Made by a program: the position numbers and the translations under genes. The notes below the pieces were generated by a model. The model had not been told where the DNA came from. It searched no databases and saw only the letters and a list, made by a program, of their open reading frames with translations. Of a stretch of DNA of 5,850 bases, positions 4,449-5,850 are shown one piece after another. Source of the stretch: an uncultured Saprospiraceae bacterium (lineage in GTDB: Bacteria > Bacteroidota > Bacteroidia > Chitinophagales > Saprospiraceae); contig CALIQO010000644.1 in NCBI GenBank assembly GCA_938044055.1, positions 1 to 5,850 of the forward strand. The letters are read 5' to 3'. The number at the start of each line of letters is the position of its first letter. Positions within the stretch are counted from its first letter, which is position 1.

Positions 4449-5850
4449 ATGGTAAAAAATTATTTCACATTGTTATTGTGCTTGGTTGCAGGGATGTTAT
4501 CTGCTCAGCTCACTAATAATGGCGCTACAATCGTCATCGAGGACGGTGCGACACTGGTCGTCGAGGGAGATGTACTCAACACAGGTTCAGGAACCATTAC
4601 GAATAGTGGTACGCTTGATGTAAAAGGCAATCTCAATACAGCATCAGGAACGTTGACTTCAACGACCTTAAACGCTAAGATTATTTTTTCTGGCACCATG
4701 CTTCAGACCTTTACATTAGGTTCTGATATTTCTGTGAAAGACATTGATATGACCAACACGGCAGGTAATGTATCCTTAGCAGGTGCGAATCTTACAGTAA
4801 CGGGAATTCTCAATTTCCTTGCAGGTACAGGCAATATAGATATCAACGATCAGAACTTAAGTATAGCATCGGGAGGTTCGCTTACAAGAGCGGATGGAAC
4901 GGCTGGTTTCGTACAGACCGATGGTGATGGATTATTAATAAAAGAAGGACATACAGGATCTTATGAATTCCAAGTGGGTTTTTCTGATACAGAATTCAAT
5001 CCAGTTTCTGTAGACAATACAGGAGCTGCTGATGATATAGGTGTAAGATCTTTAGAGAATGCATTTACGGTTGGAGATGATGAATCATCTGCTGCTCTTA
5101 CGGGAGATGTAGTGAATGCTTCATGGGAAGTAACTGGCGGTGGTGCTGGTGATCTTGATGTAACTGTTAATTGGGTAGCAGCGGACGAAGAAGCGATGTT
5201 TGACAATACCAAGTCTGGTGTATCGATGTGGGATGCAACTGAATCTAAGTGGGATCTTGATCTTACGGGTTTAGGGGCCAATGCCACAGATGCTACTAAG
5301 ACTGGAGGTTCTGCAGGATATTATGCTGTAGGTGGGACATCGGTAATGGATTTTGCCATGCTGACACCACAGATCGTTTTATCTGGTCCTTATAACAATA
5401 CAACTTCTGGAGATTTAATGAATACGAATCTTACAGCTTTGCTTCCAGGAGCAGAACCGTATGCAGCAATGACATCTTTTACCCATTCTGGGTTAGGAGG
5501 TGGAGAAACTGCTGGATCTTTCACAGATATAGTTGACTGGGTATTCGTAGAAATAAGAGATGCTGCAGACAATACGAATGTGTTAGGTACCTTTTCTGCT
5601 TTACTTAATAAGAATGGAGATGTAGTGGGTACAGATCTAGGTGCACTTAAAATGGTAGGATTAAAATCTGGAGCTTCTAGTCCAGGATACAATATAGTTG
5701 TAAGACACAGGAATCACCTAGGTGTTATGACAGCATCAGCAGTAGGAGCTGGAACATTAAGCCGTACGACTGGAACCATGGTTAACTTTAAAGCAGGTGG
5801 TGCATTTGGTACAGATGGAATGAAGAATAATGGTAACGGAGTTTTTAGCT
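4449..5850 (+). CDS. Partial secreted surface protein with beta-strand repeats and an RHRNHLGVMT domain
   Basis: The frame from ATG 4449 is open for 467 codons to the window end. Residues 1-19 are a signal peptide (KNYF start, TLLLCLVAGML core) with cleavage likely at SA-Q20. Cys11 lies inside the core and does not form a lipobox. Residues about 22-165 are Gly/Thr/Asn-rich repeats of short beta strands (IVIEDGATLVVEGDVLNTGS, then GTLDVKGNLNTASGTL), like the solenoid-forming starts of Bacteroidota adhesin-like proteins. Residues about 165-310 are less regular and include WEVTGGGAGDLDVTVNW. Residues 313-447 are one copy of a domain I recognise from Bacteroidota secreted proteins: GPYN, DWVFVEIRD (363-371) and RHRNHLGVMTA (419-429). 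In similar proteins this domain is followed by an Asp-rich calcium-binding part and often a type IX secretion C-terminal signal; those would be beyond the window. The A-rich leader before ATG fits the phylum. Binding partner or substrate is unknown. Confidence 0.88.
   Translation, partial: MVKNYFTLLLCLVAGMLSAQLTNNGATIVIEDGATLVVEGDVLNTGSGTITNSGTLDVKGNLNTASGTLTSTTLNAKIIFSGTMLQTFTLGSDISVKDIDMTNTAGNVSLAGANLTVTGILNFLAGTGNIDINDQNLSIASGGSLTRADGTAGFVQTDGDGLLIKEGHTGSYEFQVGFSDTEFNPVSVDNTGAADDIGVRSLENAFTVGDDESSAALTGDVVNASWEVTGGGAGDLDVTVNWVAADEEAMFDNTKSGVSMWDATESKWDLDLTGLGANATDATKTGGSAGYYAVGGTSVMDFAMLTPQIVLSGPYNNTTSGDLMNTNLTALLPGAEPYAAMTSFTHSGLGGGETAGSFTDIVDWVFVEIRDAADNTNVLGTFSALLNKNGDVVGTDLGALKMVGLKSGASSPGYNIVVRHRNHLGVMTASAVGAGTLSRTTGTMVNFKAGGAFGTDGMKNNGNGVFS

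Noticed and set aside
4449..4505. Lipoprotein signal for the surface protein (Cys11)
   Set aside because: The Cys is in the middle of the hydrophobic core and not followed by the usual small or acidic residues; a standard signal peptide cut before Gln20 fits better.
4961..5287. Minus-strand ORFs of 108 aa here and 100 aa at 5390-5692
   Set aside because: Ser/Pro/Val-rich shadows of the repeat-rich surface protein, with no start context.

Overview
The window looks like a chromosomal stretch from a member of the Bacteroidota. The evidence is the AT-rich composition, A-rich start regions without strong Shine-Dalgarno sites, a match to the phylum's TAnnTTTG promoter element, a short PadR regulator next to a PspC-domain membrane protein, and a large secreted protein carrying a domain (signature RHRNHLGVMT) that I associate with Bacteroidota surface proteins. 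I cannot narrow it further than the phylum.

Layout. Positions 1-744 (minus strand) hold the N-terminal 248 codons of an exported protein, probably an outer-membrane beta-barrel; its C-terminus lies outside the window. A 322-bp divergent intergenic region (745-1066) follows. It contains a promoter candidate, a 13-bp perfect inverted repeat and four GTAC-cored boxes about 17.5 bp (or twice that) apart, which is a good candidate operator. On the plus strand come a 113-aa PadR-family repressor (1067-1408) and then a PspC-domain membrane protein whose reading frame is broken. Frame 0 runs 1485-2180 (231 aa). The rest of the family's usual sequence (membrane segments plus a periplasmic GIN/DUF2807-like region) continues in the -1 frame to 3709. 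The frames meet at a run of ten A's followed by a short hairpin. An intrinsic-terminator-like hairpin with a T-tract lies 45 nt past the frame-0 stop. A strong Rho-independent terminator (3733-3767) closes the operon.

Positions 3768-4448 are non-coding. The first part holds three copies (two direct, one inverted) of a C/G-rich palindromic element of the REP-like type. The second part, upstream of the last gene, holds five ATTTAC hexamers at about helical spacing and a 13-bp palindrome. From 4449 to the window end a large secreted protein begins (467 codons visible): a signal peptide, a Gly/Thr/Asn-rich beta-strand repeat region and one copy of the RHRNHLGVMT domain.

How the parts fit. By analogy with PadR-linked membrane sensor operons, the PadR protein probably represses its own operon through the GTAC-box operator. 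The PspC protein, with an N-terminal helical domain, PspC segment, further membrane spans and an extracytoplasmic beta-rich end, is the likely envelope-stress sensor or effector. The most interesting point is the A10 junction. It may be a programmed -1 frameshift or transcript slippage giving a short and a 741-aa form, possibly coupled to the downstream terminator-like hairpin. A sequencing or assembly error, or a recent inactivating mutation, is the main alternative.
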